From: an uncultured Verrucomicrobiales bacterium
GTDB lineage: Bacteria; Verrucomicrobiota; Verrucomicrobiia; Verrucomicrobiales; Akkermansiaceae
DNA: 64,000 nt
NCBI GenBank assembly: GCA_937928545.1
Contig: CALGJQ010000017.1
Span: 62,001 to 126,000 of the forward strand
Reading direction: 5' to 3'
Shown here one piece after another: positions 36,232-44,616 of the stretch (position 1 is its first letter; every line of letters begins with the position of its first letter). Position numbers and translations under genes: made by a program. The notes beneath the pieces are model-generated. The model made no database searches. It was not told where the DNA came from and saw only the letters and a program-made list of their open reading frames with translations.

Positions 36232-37587
36232 TTAGCCTTTAATTTCCATCAACATCTGAGCGTTGCTGGGGAACTTTCTCATGAAGAAAAGAAGCCGCTC
36301 CATCGCCTCGACAGGCTTATGTCCGGCGAGGCCGCGACGAACCATGTAGAGTTTTTTGAGGGTCATCTCAGGCAGGATCAATTCTTCCCGCCGGGTGCCG
36401 GACTTAAAGATATCGGCCGCAGGGTAGACGTAGTGCTCGGCAATGCGTCGATCGAGAACCAGCTCCATGTTTCCGGTTCCCTTGAACTCTTGGAAGATGG
36501 CTTCATCGGCCTTGGAGTTCGTCTGAATGAGCGCGGTGGCGATGATGGTGAGAGAGCCGGCTTCGCGGGTATTGCGTGCGGCTGCGAAAAGGCGGCGGGG
36601 CATTTCAAGAGCACCCGCGACAATTCCGCCCGATTGATATCCACGGCCACGGCTTTGCTTACTGCCTCCCATGTTGCCGTTGTAGGCGCGGGCGAGTCGG
36701 GTGATGGAGTCCATCAAGATGAAGACGTGTTGTCCGGATTCTACGAGGCGCTTTGCTCGCTCGACGCAGAGTTCGGCGAGGCGGCAGTGATTGCGGGGGG
36801 ATTCGTCATTTGAGCTGGCGTAAATCTCGGCGTCGGGAAGTTGACGGCGGAATTCGGTGACTTCCTCAGGGCGCTCATCAACGAGAAGGATGATGAGGTG
36901 AATGTGTTCCTCGTGGCGTTCCTGAACCGCCTGTGCCATGTGAAGGAGAAGGGTCGTTTTACCGGAGCGGGGAGGGGAGACAATGAGGCCACGCTGTCCA
37001 CGTCCCACGGGTGCCATGAGATCAACGATGCGTGTTGTGAAGAGCTCGGGGGTGGTTTCAAAGCCAATTTGCTTGCAGGGATTGACCGCCTTGAGTTCTT
37101 CGAAGGCGGGGAGCTTACGAGCATCCGCTGGATCTTGTCCATTGATGGAGGTGACTTCGACCATCTGAGGGCCGCGCGTGCTGTCCCTCGCCATGCCCTT
37201 TAGCCAGACTCCGGGGCGGATTCCGTGTTTACGGGTGAGATCGGGCGGGACGAAGACGTCTTCTTTTCGCTGCTCAAAATCTTGGTCAGCTTTGCGCAGG
37301 AAGCCGAAGCCCTTGGGCGCGATTTCGAAGAGGCCATCGACTGCGACGGGATCGCCGGTAAATTCTAAAGGTTTCCGATCCGCTCTGGGCTCGTCTCTCT
37401 GATTGTCTCGGTCGCGTGGTCCGTATCCGCGGACGCGGCCTTGTTTTTGTCCGCCCCCACTATTTCCGCGGCCGCGACTACGGCTGCGATTACGGCTTCG
37501 GTTGCGATTGCGTCGGCGTCCGTCCGAGTCGCCGGAAGCTTGTTGTTGGCCTCCTTGGTTCGAGGAATCAGAGTCAGGTGGGGTCAT
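36232..37587 (-). CDS. rho: transcription termination factor Rho
   Basis: A 451-residue Rho helicase. Residues about 1-70 are a disordered Arg/Asn/Ser/Gly-rich extension (RRRNRNRSRNRSRSRGRG). The RNA-binding cold-shock-like domain follows (LFEIAPKGFGFLRK), then the ATPase with Walker A PPRSGKTTLLLHMA, the Walker B/LLVDERPEEVTEFRR region, TAFIIT-equivalent SGGIVAGALEMPRRL, and the R-loop/Q-loop region. Rho releases RNA at rut sites. The extension resembles those of other high-complexity Rho proteins and may bind RNA. It is divergent from rpmG. Confidence 0.96.
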   Translation of the reverse strand: MTPPDSDSSNQGGQQQASGDSDGRRRNRNRSRNRSRSRGRGNSGGGQKQGRVRGYGPRDRDNQRDEPRADRKPLEFTGDPVAVDGLFEIAPKGFGFLRKADQDFEQRKEDVFVPPDLTRKHGIRPGVWLKGMARDSTRGPQMVEVTSINGQDPADARKLPAFEELKAVNPCKQIGFETTPELFTTRIVDLMAPVGRGQRGLIVSPPRSGKTTLLLHMAQAVQERHEEHIHLIILLVDERPEEVTEFRRQLPDAEIYASSNDESPRNHCRLAELCVERAKRLVESGQHVFILMDSITRLARAYNGNMGGSKQSRGRGYQSGGIVAGALEMPRRLFAAARNTREAGSLTIIATALIQTNSKADEAIFQEFKGTGNMELVLDRRIAEHYVYPAADIFKSGTRREELILPEMTLKKLYMVRRGLAGHKPVEAMERLLFFMRKFPSNAQMLMEIKG

Positions 37588-37933
37588 ATAAGAAAATTAG
37601 AAATGAAAGAAAAGGGGGCGTTTGGAAGGAGGTGAATCAGATTTGGCCTGATTCGTCCCAGCCAACGCGGCATCGGGAAGATTTGGGAGATCCTAAGCTG
37701 GGCTCGCTCGCCGGAGAAGCCGGACTGAGGAATTGAGGACCTCTCAAAAGGAAAGAGGGGGAAGTGGGAGAAATTTCACCAACGACCTTCCGCTGGGGGG
37801 AGCTTGGTCAGGAAGCCTCGTAAGATCAACGATTTTTTCTTATTACGAAGATTGGGAACTTTCCTCGGTTTTCCCTTGACGATGAGGGGGATTTTCATAG
37901 CTTCCGCGTCCCGATTTCTGACTTTTTAAGATT
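37588..37933. other. 346-base divergent region between rho and rpmG
   Basis: No gene is visible; it must hold the promoters of rho (minus) and rpmG-rpsR (plus). Near rho, an inverted repeat GAATCAG/CTGATTC (37634-37640 and 37648-37654) could form a hairpin in the rho leader. On the plus strand TTGACG at 37876 is followed about 17 bases later by a weak -10-like CATAGC near 37898. No rRNA-type or T-box leader structure is evident. Confidence 0.5.
37876..37905 (+). promoter_or_regulatory. candidate promoter of rpmG-rpsR
   Basis: TTGACG (37876-37881) fits the sigma-70 -35 consensus in five of six positions. The -10 candidate near 37896-37902 (TCATAGC) is weak. Distance to the rpmG start at 37934 allows a leader of about 25 nt. 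Confidence 0.3.
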
Positions 37934-38107
37934 ATGCCACGCGATATTATTATTCTGGAATGCACCGAGGCCAAGGCCGAGGGCAAGCCAACCTCCCGCT
38001 ACACCAGCACTCGTAACAAGAAGAGCCTCAACACGCCAGGCCGTCTTGAAAAGAAGAAGTATAATCCTTTCTTGAAGCGCCGCACTCTTCACCGCGAGCT
38101 TCGCTAG
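37934..38107 (+). CDS. rpmG: 50S ribosomal protein L33
   Basis: A 57-residue protein below usual ORF size limits. The frame from ATG 37934 to TAG 38105 reads [56 protein letters not shown], which is bL33 over its whole length. The zinc-binding CxxC pairs of the C+ form are absent (a single Cys10), so it is a zinc-independent L33. rpsR follows 26 bases downstream. No Shine-Dalgarno motif precedes the start. Confidence 0.96.
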   Translation: MPRDIIILECTEAKAEGKPTSRYTSTRNKKSLNTPGRLEKKKYNPFLKRRTLHRELR

Positions 38108-38133
38108 TTTTCTCCCTACCTACTTTATTTATC

Positions 38134-38376
38134 ATGTCTGAGCCCAAGACCATCCAGCGCCGGATCAACTTCCGTAAGCACAATAAGTCGATGACCACGA
38201 AGCGTCTCGACCTTCCTTTCGAGAAGATCAGCTACCAAAACCCTGATGTCCTCACAAAATTCACGACTGAGACTGGTCGCATCCTTCCACGTAAGGTGAC
38301 TGGTGTTTCAGCCAAGATGCACCGTGCCATCACTCGCGAGATCAAGCGTGCTCGTGCAGTAAATCTCCTTCCATAA
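38134..38376 (+). CDS. rpsR: 30S ribosomal protein S18
   Basis: An 80-residue bS18: RRINFRKHNKSMTTKRLDLP, FEKISYQNPDVLTKF, TETGRILPRKVTGVSAKMHR and the basic C-terminus ITREIKRARAVNLLP. It binds S6 on the platform of the small subunit. It is coupled to rpmG; rpsF and ssb are not adjacent as they are in many bacteria. A terminator follows at 38404. Confidence 0.97.
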   Translation: MSEPKTIQRRINFRKHNKSMTTKRLDLPFEKISYQNPDVLTKFTTETGRILPRKVTGVSAKMHRAITREIKRARAVNLLP

Positions 38377-38403
38377 GGAAGTCGGCTTTCAGTTTATTTT
38401 TCG

Positions 38404-38440
38404 AATCCGTCCGGAGTGATCCGGGCGGATTTTTTGTTTT
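38404..38440 (+). terminator. rho-independent terminator of rpmG-rpsR
   Basis: An 11-bp stem with one G-U pair (38404-38414 with 38421-38431, 6-nt loop) is followed by a T tract at 38430-38439. It lies 28 bases after the rpsR stop. Confidence 0.9.
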
Positions 38441-38503
38441 CACGGAGAATGTGAGGGATTCGATCTTGTCGCTTGGAGGGGAATCTTTCAGAGTGCGCAG
38501 GTC

Positions 38504-40057
38504 ATGCGTTATTTTTCCTGCCTCTTGGCTTCTTTTTTCCTTCTTTTGTCCGGCTTTGCCTTGGCTGATGACAGCAAAGTTTCTCCTACCCAAAAAGAGC
38601 TAAGTTTTAGCGAAGCCCCAGATAAGTGGATCGATGAGAAAATCGGACCTTACTTGGATAAGGTTACCGGAAAGGTTTTTTATGGAGTGGAGATTGCTAA
38701 GGACGCCGACGGTGAGCCAGTGAAGTTGCCCCTTGTGGTGGTCTGGCTTGGTTTGGCTGCGGTGGTGGTCACGATTTATTTTAAGTTCCTCAATTTCCGC
38801 TCGTGGAGATTGGCGGCGAAGACGATTCGCGGGAAATATAGTTCTCCCGATGATCCCGGAGAAATCACGCACTTTCAGGCCCTTTGTGCGGCTTTGTCAG
38901 GAACGGTCGGACTGGGTAATATTGCCGGAGTGGCCATCGCCATCAGCATTGGTGGTCCCGGAGCGACCTTTTGGATGGTGCTTGTCGGGCTCTTTGGGAT
39001 GACCTCGAAGTTTTGCGAGTGCACGCTCGGGGTAAAATACCGGACGATTGAAAATGGCAAAGTTTACGGTGGTCCGATGCAGTATTTGAAGAAGGGCTTC
39101 GCCGAAAAGGGGATGGGTCAGTTTGGTGCCATTCTTGCTGGGATTTTCGCCTTTCTTTGTATCGGAGGCTCTTTTGGAGGAGGCAATATGGTGCAAGCGA
39201 ACCAGGCCTGTGATCAATTGGTGGGCGTCCTCGGAAATGATTCTTTCTTTAGCGAGAATCGCTGGGCCTTTGGTTTGATTTTGGGCGTGATCGTTGGGCT
39301 CGTGATTATCGGAGGGATTAAGAGTATTGCGACGGTGACTGCGACACTCGTTCCCTTCATGTGTGGCATTTACATGCTGGCTGGGCTCTTTGTCATTGCG
39401 GTGAACTTCAGCCAGGTCGGCACTGCCTTTGGCCTTATTTTCCAAGGAGCTTTTGCTCCGACCGCGATCGGGGGAGGAATCATAGGGGTGATGATTCAGG
39501 GGATGAAACGAGCAACCTTTTCAAACGAAGCGGGAATCGGGTCAGCACCCATCGCGCACTCAGCGGCAAAGACAAAGTTTGCGGCAAGTGAAGGGGTGGT
39601 GGCGCTCCTTGAGCCCTTCATCGATACCGTTGTCGTTTGCACCACCACGGCTCTCGTCATCATTATGGCGGGAACTTACAACGATCCTGAACTCGCCGGA
39701 GTTGCGGTGACCTCTGCTGCGTTCGAGTCCGTCATTTCCTGGTTCCCAATTCTTCTCACAGTTGCGGTCATTCTCTTCGCCTTCTCGACGATGATTTCAT
39801 GGTCCTACTATGGAGTTCAGGCTTGGACACACCTCTTTGGTCGTAGCGCTCGCTCAGAGCTGGTTTACAAGCTCATCTTCTGTATCTTCGTGGTGATTGG
39901 ATCATCACTCAGCATGGGGAAAGTCTTCGACTTCTCGGATGCCATGATCTTCGCAATGTCGGTTCCAAACGTGATCGCGATGTATATTTTGATGCCGAAA
40001 GTGAAGGAGGAATATCTTCGTTTCATCGAGCACACCAAACAGGTGGAATCTGAGTAA
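38504..40057 (+). CDS. sodium/alanine symporter (AGCS family)
   Basis: A 517-residue Na+:amino-acid symporter. An N-terminal signal-like segment (MRYFSCLLASFFLLLSGFALA) and an extended periplasmic stretch precede about ten TM helices. AGCS signatures are present: QALCAALSGTVGLGNIAGVA, IGGPGATFWM, and GMKRATFSNEAGIGSAPIAH. It imports alanine or glycine with Na+, fitting a marine or salt-adapted host. The neighbour uvrD-type gene starts 11 bases later, so cotranscription is possible though functions differ. Confidence 0.95.
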   Translation: MRYFSCLLASFFLLLSGFALADDSKVSPTQKELSFSEAPDKWIDEKIGPYLDKVTGKVFYGVEIAKDADGEPVKLPLVVVWLGLAAVVVTIYFKFLNFRSWRLAAKTIRGKYSSPDDPGEITHFQALCAALSGTVGLGNIAGVAIAISIGGPGATFWMVLVGLFGMTSKFCECTLGVKYRTIENGKVYGGPMQYLKKGFAEKGMGQFGAILAGIFAFLCIGGSFGGGNMVQANQACDQLVGVLGNDSFFSENRWAFGLILGVIVGLVIIGGIKSIATVTATLVPFMCGIYMLAGLFVIAVNFSQVGTAFGLIFQGAFAPTAIGGGIIGVMIQGMKRATFSNEAGIGSAPIAHSAAKTKFAASEGVVALLEPFIDTVVVCTTTALVIIMAGTYNDPELAGVAVTSAAFESVISWFPILLTVAVILFAFSTMISWSYYGVQAWTHLFGRSARSELVYKLIFCIFVVIGSSLSMGKVFDFSDAMIFAMSVPNVIAMYILMPKVKEEYLRFIEHTKQVESE

Positions 40058-40068
40058 AAGACCTTTCG

Positions 40069-42087
40069 ATGGCTCGCCAATATCAACTGAAAAAAGGCCC
40101 TCGAAAAGGAGTCTCGGGAATCGACTATGAGGCGGAACTGAACGAGCAGCAGTATGCTGCGGTGAGTTCGTCGCCTGGCCCCGCTTTGGTTATTGCGGGG
40201 GCGGGATCAGGGAAGACGCGCACGCTGACTTATCGGGTCGCTTACCTTTTGGATCAAGGAGTGGATCCTAAGAATTTGCTCCTTCTGACCTTCACCAATA
40301 AGGCTGCGAAGGAAATGATGGAGCGCGTTCGTGAGCTTATTCCGCTGGATCTCTCTGATCTCTGGAGCGGGACCTTTCATGCGATTGGTAACCGGATCCT
40401 TCGACGTCATGCCGATGAACTGGGGCTGACTCGTTCTTTTTCGATCATGGATCGCGATGACCAAAAGTCGCTCATGAACACGGTGGTCGCGGAATGCGAT
40501 ATCGACACCAAGCAACGCCGTTTTCCAAAAGCGGACGTTCTCATTTCCATTTTTTCACTCGTCGAAAATACTGGTGCCAATCTTGAGGACTTAATCGAGG
40601 TTCGTTACCCCTATTTTGAAGAATGGGTCGCAGAAATCGCGCAAGTGGGGGAGGCTTATACGAAGAAGAAGCTCGATACCAATTCGGTGGATTTCGATGA
40701 TCTCCTCATCCTTCCCCTCAAGCTCCTTAAGAAGAATAAGGACCTGTGCGGGCTCTACCAAAAGCGTTTCCATTACCTTCTCGTTGACGAGTATCAGGAT
40801 ACCAATGCCGTTCAGAGTGAACTCATCCATCTCCTCGCTCAGCCGCAAAACTCGGTCATGGTGGTGGGCGATGATGCTCAGTCGATCTACTCATGGCGCG
40901 GTGCCGACATGGACAATATTCTTTCTTTTCCCGACCGTTATCCAGATGCCACGGTCTATAAAATCGAGACGAACTACCGCAGTGTTCCCGAGGTTTTGAG
41001 TCTTTCGAATGCTGCGATCTCGGCAAACAAGAAGCAGTTTCAAAAGACCCTGAAGGCGGCACGTTCTGGCGGGTCGATGGTGCCTGCTTTGGTTCCTTTG
41101 GAAGATCCCAGAGCTCAGGCCAATTTCATCGCGCAGCGAATTCTGGAGTTGCGGGATGAGGGGATCGAGATGGAAGAAATGGCCATTCTCTATCGAGCGC
41201 ATCATCAAAGTTTGGAGATTCAGATGGAGTTGACCTCACGGGGCATTCCTTTCGAAATCACGAGTGGCTTGCGGTTTTTCGAGCAAGCCCACATTAAAGA
41301 CATTGCGGCCTTCCTCCGCTTCGCCACGAATCGGCGAGATGAGGTGAGCTTTAAAAGGTTCTGCCTTCTGCTCCCCGGAGTGGGGGCGGCGACCGCTACC
41401 AAGCTTTGGCGGGCTTGGTTAAAAGTGGGGATCTCGCGTGATGAAGAACCGCCCGTGCGTTTCTCCGATCACATGCTCAAGTTCTCTGTTCCCGCCAAGG
41501 CCAAGAAGGATTGGGAGCAACTCTGTTATACGCTTGATGAATTAGTGGTGGGCGATGGATACGCTCGGCCGGCGGAAATGATCACGAGTATTCTCGAGGG
41601 AGTCTACGACGACTACATGAAGGCGAGCTTCGAAAACTACGACAACCGTCGTCAGGATATCGAGCAGCTCATTCTCTATTCTGAAACCTTCGATGATATT
41701 CTCGAGCTTCTTGGTCAACTTTCTTTGATGAGCACAGTGGATGGTGAACCGACAGGAAGCCAAGCGGCGAAGGATGATGAGAAAGTGGTCTTGTCCTCCA
41801 TCCACCAAGCGAAGGGGCTGGAGTGGAAAGTGGTTTTTCTCATCTGGCTCACTGACGGGATGTTTCCGAATGGACGTGTTCTGGAAGCGGACGATATCGA
41901 TATGTTTGAGGAAGAACGGCGCCTTTTTTATGTCGCTCTGACCCGATCGAAAGATGAGCTTTATCTCACTTATCCGCAGATTAATCCTAAGAGCTACACG
42001 GGTGATATTATCACTCGGCCATCGCGTTTTCTGGAAGATTGCCCTGACGAGATGCTGGAAACATGGGAAGTTGGCTCAGCTTGGTAA
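40069..42087 (+). CDS. UvrD/PcrA/Rep-family ATP-dependent DNA helicase
   Basis: A 672-residue superfamily 1A helicase. Motifs are Q (LNEQQYAAV), Walker A GAGSGKT, Ia TFTNKAAKEM, II VDEYQDTN, III VGDDAQSIYSWRGA, IV ETNYRSVPEV, V SSIHQAKGLEWKVVFL and VI RRLFYVALTRSKDEL. It translocates 3' to 5' on single-stranded DNA in repair or replication restart. It is slightly shorter than UvrD (about 720), with the basic C-terminal tail reduced. Rep versus PcrA cannot be separated here. Confidence 0.93.
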   Translation: MARQYQLKKGPRKGVSGIDYEAELNEQQYAAVSSSPGPALVIAGAGSGKTRTLTYRVAYLLDQGVDPKNLLLLTFTNKAAKEMMERVRELIPLDLSDLWSGTFHAIGNRILRRHADELGLTRSFSIMDRDDQKSLMNTVVAECDIDTKQRRFPKADVLISIFSLVENTGANLEDLIEVRYPYFEEWVAEIAQVGEAYTKKKLDTNSVDFDDLLILPLKLLKKNKDLCGLYQKRFHYLLVDEYQDTNAVQSELIHLLAQPQNSVMVVGDDAQSIYSWRGADMDNILSFPDRYPDATVYKIETNYRSVPEVLSLSNAAISANKKQFQKTLKAARSGGSMVPALVPLEDPRAQANFIAQRILELRDEGIEMEEMAILYRAHHQSLEIQMELTSRGIPFEITSGLRFFEQAHIKDIAAFLRFATNRRDEVSFKRFCLLLPGVGAATATKLWRAWLKVGISRDEEPPVRFSDHMLKFSVPAKAKKDWEQLCYTLDELVVGDGYARPAEMITSILEGVYDDYMKASFENYDNRRQDIEQLILYSETFDDILELLGQLSLMSTVDGEPTGSQAAKDDEKVVLSSIHQAKGLEWKVVFLIWLTDGMFPNGRVLEADDIDMFEEERRLFYVALTRSKDELYLTYPQINPKSYTGDIITRPSRFLEDCPDEMLETWEVGSAW

Positions 42088-42137
42088 ATGTGAGGTTGCA
42101 GGCTAGGATGGATTGCTTATGGTCTATCTAAACTCCC

Positions 42138-43127
42138 ATGAAGCGTTTTAATGCACATTTCATAGCCGCCTTGTTGGCATGCCTCTTTCTCACTCAGTGT
42201 TCCAGCATTCCAGGGATGGGTGGCGGGACCCGATCTAGCCGTATGCTAGGGATGGGATACGAAGCAGTTCCTTTACAGAAAGTCACGGGTGACTCTCGTT
42301 ATTCGGCCGTTTTTAAAGTCAATGATGCTCCGATGCGTTTCCTCATCGATTCAGGAGCAAACAGCACGGACGTTGATAAGAAATTGGCCTCTTCGGTAGG
42401 GCTTCGTTCGAGCGGAGGTGTCAAAGTGATCACGCGAGGAGCTCTAGGACGTGAGATTTCGAGCGGGCGTGGATTTGGATCTCTTCAAATTGGCTCCATG
42501 ATTGCTCCTAGGTTTCCCTTTACGATTGCCCCGAGCCATGGGCGAAAGACCTCGACCAGTAGTTACGCGGGGCAGGTGGGATTGGATGCTCTTTCGGCGA
42601 CCGGAGCCTTGATTGACATTCCTGCGGCGCAGATGTGGGTTCCGGGACCTCGCTCTGAACGTGGTCGTAACCCCCAATCTCAAAGCTTGGGACTTCGGTC
42701 TGGTTTAGGAAACAAAACCCTGAAACTTGGAACGGCGGGTCGACTTCCTCACCTCATTCTTCAAGGTCAGCTAAAAGGTCAATTGGTCACTTGGGTGGTT
42801 GATACGGGGGCTGAGGTCTCGGTAATGGCTGCGGAGAGCTTTAAGAAATTTAATATCCCAAGTCGTGCGACGAATTCTCGGATGATTGATGCCTCGGGGG
42901 ATCGCATTGCGCTGCGTCATGCTCGCTTGGAAAATCTCCAATTTGGTGAGGTGAAAATTGCGGTGTTCGATCTCTCGGTGGCTCCTTTGGGGCAAGTGCG
43001 CCAGTACTTCCGCGATGCCAATGGCCGCCCGGTTGATGGAATCCTCGGAATGGATTTCCTCACAACGGGATCGGCTTTGCTCGATTCCGGATCTGGCCTG
43101 ATCTATATTGGTCACCCAAGAAGCTAA
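42138..43127 (+). CDS. lipoprotein with two retropepsin-like aspartic protease domains
   Basis: A 329-residue protein. The signal peptide and lipobox LTQC give Cys21. Two retropepsin-like half-domains follow: FLIDSGANSTDV with D71, and WVVDTGAEVSVM with D222. Each is followed by a hydrophobic ILG-type segment (VGLDALSATGALID; DGILGMDFLTTGSALL). Retropepsins normally dimerise; two D-S/T-G-A sites in one chain could form an internal dimer like pepsin. It is envelope-located. Substrate is unknown. It converges on the tRNA gene. Confidence 0.82.
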   Translation: MKRFNAHFIAALLACLFLTQCSSIPGMGGGTRSSRMLGMGYEAVPLQKVTGDSRYSAVFKVNDAPMRFLIDSGANSTDVDKKLASSVGLRSSGGVKVITRGALGREISSGRGFGSLQIGSMIAPRFPFTIAPSHGRKTSTSSYAGQVGLDALSATGALIDIPAAQMWVPGPRSERGRNPQSQSLGLRSGLGNKTLKLGTAGRLPHLILQGQLKGQLVTWVVDTGAEVSVMAAESFKKFNIPSRATNSRMIDASGDRIALRHARLENLQFGEVKIAVFDLSVAPLGQVRQYFRDANGRPVDGILGMDFLTTGSALLDSGSGLIYIGHPRS

Positions 43128-43141
43128 GCAGGAGAGAGGCT

Positions 43142-43237
43142 TCGAAAAACTGGTAGGGCCGCAGGGACTTGAACCCTGGACCAAAGGATTATGAGTCCTC
43201 TGCTCTAACCAACTGAGCTACAGCCCCAGTTTTTCGA
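43142..43237. repeat. inverted repeat bracketing the tRNA
   Basis: TCGAAAAACTGG (43142-43153) and CCAGTTTTTCGA (43226-43237) are perfect complements flanking the tRNA. In the transcript they pair leader with trailer and compete with the first acceptor pairs for the CCA end. The T-run of the trailer may also act as a terminator. Confidence 0.75.
43151..43227 (-). tRNA. tRNA with CAU anticodon (Met, or Ile2)
   Basis: The minus strand folds into a full cloverleaf: acceptor GGGGCTG with CGGCCCT (a G-U pair at 1-72), D stem GCTC/GAGC, anticodon arm GAGGA-CTCATAA-TCCTT, T arm CAGGG-TTCAAGT-CCCTG, discriminator A at 43154 and encoded CCA (43153-43151). The anticodon CAT is at 43191-43193. Lack of GGG/CCC pairs in the anticodon stem argues against the initiator. 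Elongator Met is most likely; tRNA-Ile with lysidine-modified CAU is possible, and several positions resemble E. coli ileX. Confidence 0.93.
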
Positions 43238-43538
43238 GGGCGGAGATATACACTGGGGAGAGGGGGAATCAAGCCCTGTTCCTAGTTCTGAGGCGGAGGG
43301 CCATTAAGCGAGGGAGACGATTTTGCGCACTCACTATTTTACCGATGGAAATCCTAATATCTAAATTTTGAAACTCGAAACAAATTTCAAATAGGAAAAT
43401 TGAAACTCAAAACGAAGAAGGAGCAAAACCTGCCGTCCCCTCAACCGTTCCGTGTCATCTCTTCATAGCTTGATCGCCCTCGCGAAATCAAAGCGAGGTG
43501 CTTTGACATCCTTCGGTGCTTGTCTAGTCTGCGAGTAG
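43228..43538. other. 311-base gap with AT-rich repetitive text
   Basis: No gene is seen. The stretch 43340-43425 consists of imperfect GAAA/CTAAAT/CAAAT words (for example GAAACTCGAAACAAATTTC then GAAACTCAAAACGAAG) unlike the coding text around it. I recall similar text recurring between genes in several environmental Planctomycetes/Verrucomicrobia/Omnitrophica genomes, but cannot check. It precedes the YhcG-type gene and may mark an insertion boundary next to the tRNA. Confidence 0.45.
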
Positions 43539-44582
43539 ATGAGTGACCCACCCACCTCCCTCATTCCCACGCCCGACGGCTATCCAGATTGGCTCGCTGA
43601 GCTCAAGGGGCGCATTCACCATGCTCAGCAGTCGGCTTCGCTGGCCGTTAATCGTGAGCTGGTCCTGCTGTATTGGCAGATTGGGACGGACATTTTAACG
43701 CGTCAGGCTTCGCAGGGTTGGGGGGCTAAGGTGATCGAGCGATTGGCTCATGATCTTCGGGAAGCTTTCCCTGAGATGAAGGGGTTTTCACGGACAAACC
43801 TGCTTTATATGCGCTCCTTTGCAGAGGCTTGGCCTGATCTCGCAATTGTCCAACAGCTTGTTGGACAATTGCCGTGGGGACACAATCTTGTCTTAATCGC
43901 GAAACTCAAGAGCGCCGAAGAGCGTCTCGCTTATGCTCAGAAGACCATAGAGCATGCTTGGTCTCGTAACGTCCTCACGATGCAGATTGAAACGCGCCTT
44001 TTGGAGCGCGAAGGAACTGCGCTGAGCAATTTTGAAACCCACCTACCCAAGCAGCAATCGGATCTCGCTCGCGAGTCACTCAAGGATCCTTACCGTTTTG
44101 ATTTTCTGGGCTTAGGGCGGGAGGCGAAAGAACGAGAAATCGAGAACGCCCTCGTCCAACATGTCACTGATTTCCTCCTCGAGCTGGGAGCCGGTTTTGC
44201 CTTCGTCGGGAAGCAGGTGCTTTTGAAAGTAGGAGGCGATGACTTCTTTATCGACCTCCTCTTTTATCATTTAAAGCTCCGCTGCTACATCGTGATCGAG
44301 CTGAAGGCTGGGGACTTTAAACCTGAGCAGCTCGGGCAGTTAGGTTTTTATCTGAGTGCCGTAGATCGCCAGATCAAGGCTTCGGAAGATCAAGCGACCA
44401 TCGGCCTTTTGCTCTGCAAGAGTAAGAACAAGGTAGTGGCCGAGTATGCCCTAGGCGGCCAAGAGAAACCGATGGGAATTGCGGAATACGAACTGCAGAA
44501 ATCATTGCCGAAGGAGATCGAGATTCAGTTGCCAAGTATTTCGCAAATCGAGCAGGAATTAGAAGAAGGAGGGGATGAATGA
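43539..44582 (+). CDS. YhcG family (DUF1016) PDDEXK nuclease-like protein
   Basis: A 347-residue protein with both parts of the family. The N-terminal DUF1016_N (about 15-165: HHAQQSASLAVNRELVLLYW, IGTDILTRQASQGWGAKVIE, MKGFSRTNLLYMRSFAEAWP) recalls the helical DNA-binding half. The C-terminal PDDEXK nuclease domain (about 185-345) has E201, D235/D239 in GGDDFFIDLLFYH, and E254-K256 in VIELKAGDFKPEQLGQLGFYL. Members are spread by transfer, often beside restriction or toxin-antitoxin genes; the cellular target is unknown. It stands alone next to a tRNA and AT-rich repeats, consistent with acquisition. Confidence 0.92.
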   Translation: MSDPPTSLIPTPDGYPDWLAELKGRIHHAQQSASLAVNRELVLLYWQIGTDILTRQASQGWGAKVIERLAHDLREAFPEMKGFSRTNLLYMRSFAEAWPDLAIVQQLVGQLPWGHNLVLIAKLKSAEERLAYAQKTIEHAWSRNVLTMQIETRLLEREGTALSNFETHLPKQQSDLARESLKDPYRFDFLGLGREAKEREIENALVQHVTDFLLELGAGFAFVGKQVLLKVGGDDFFIDLLFYHLKLRCYIVIELKAGDFKPEQLGQLGFYLSAVDRQIKASEDQATIGLLLCKSKNKVVAEYALGGQEKPMGIAEYELQKSLPKEIEIQLPSISQIEQELEEGGDE

Positions 44583-44616
44583 TCCGAGCTTTCTTGAGCT
44601 TTAAATCACGCCTCTC

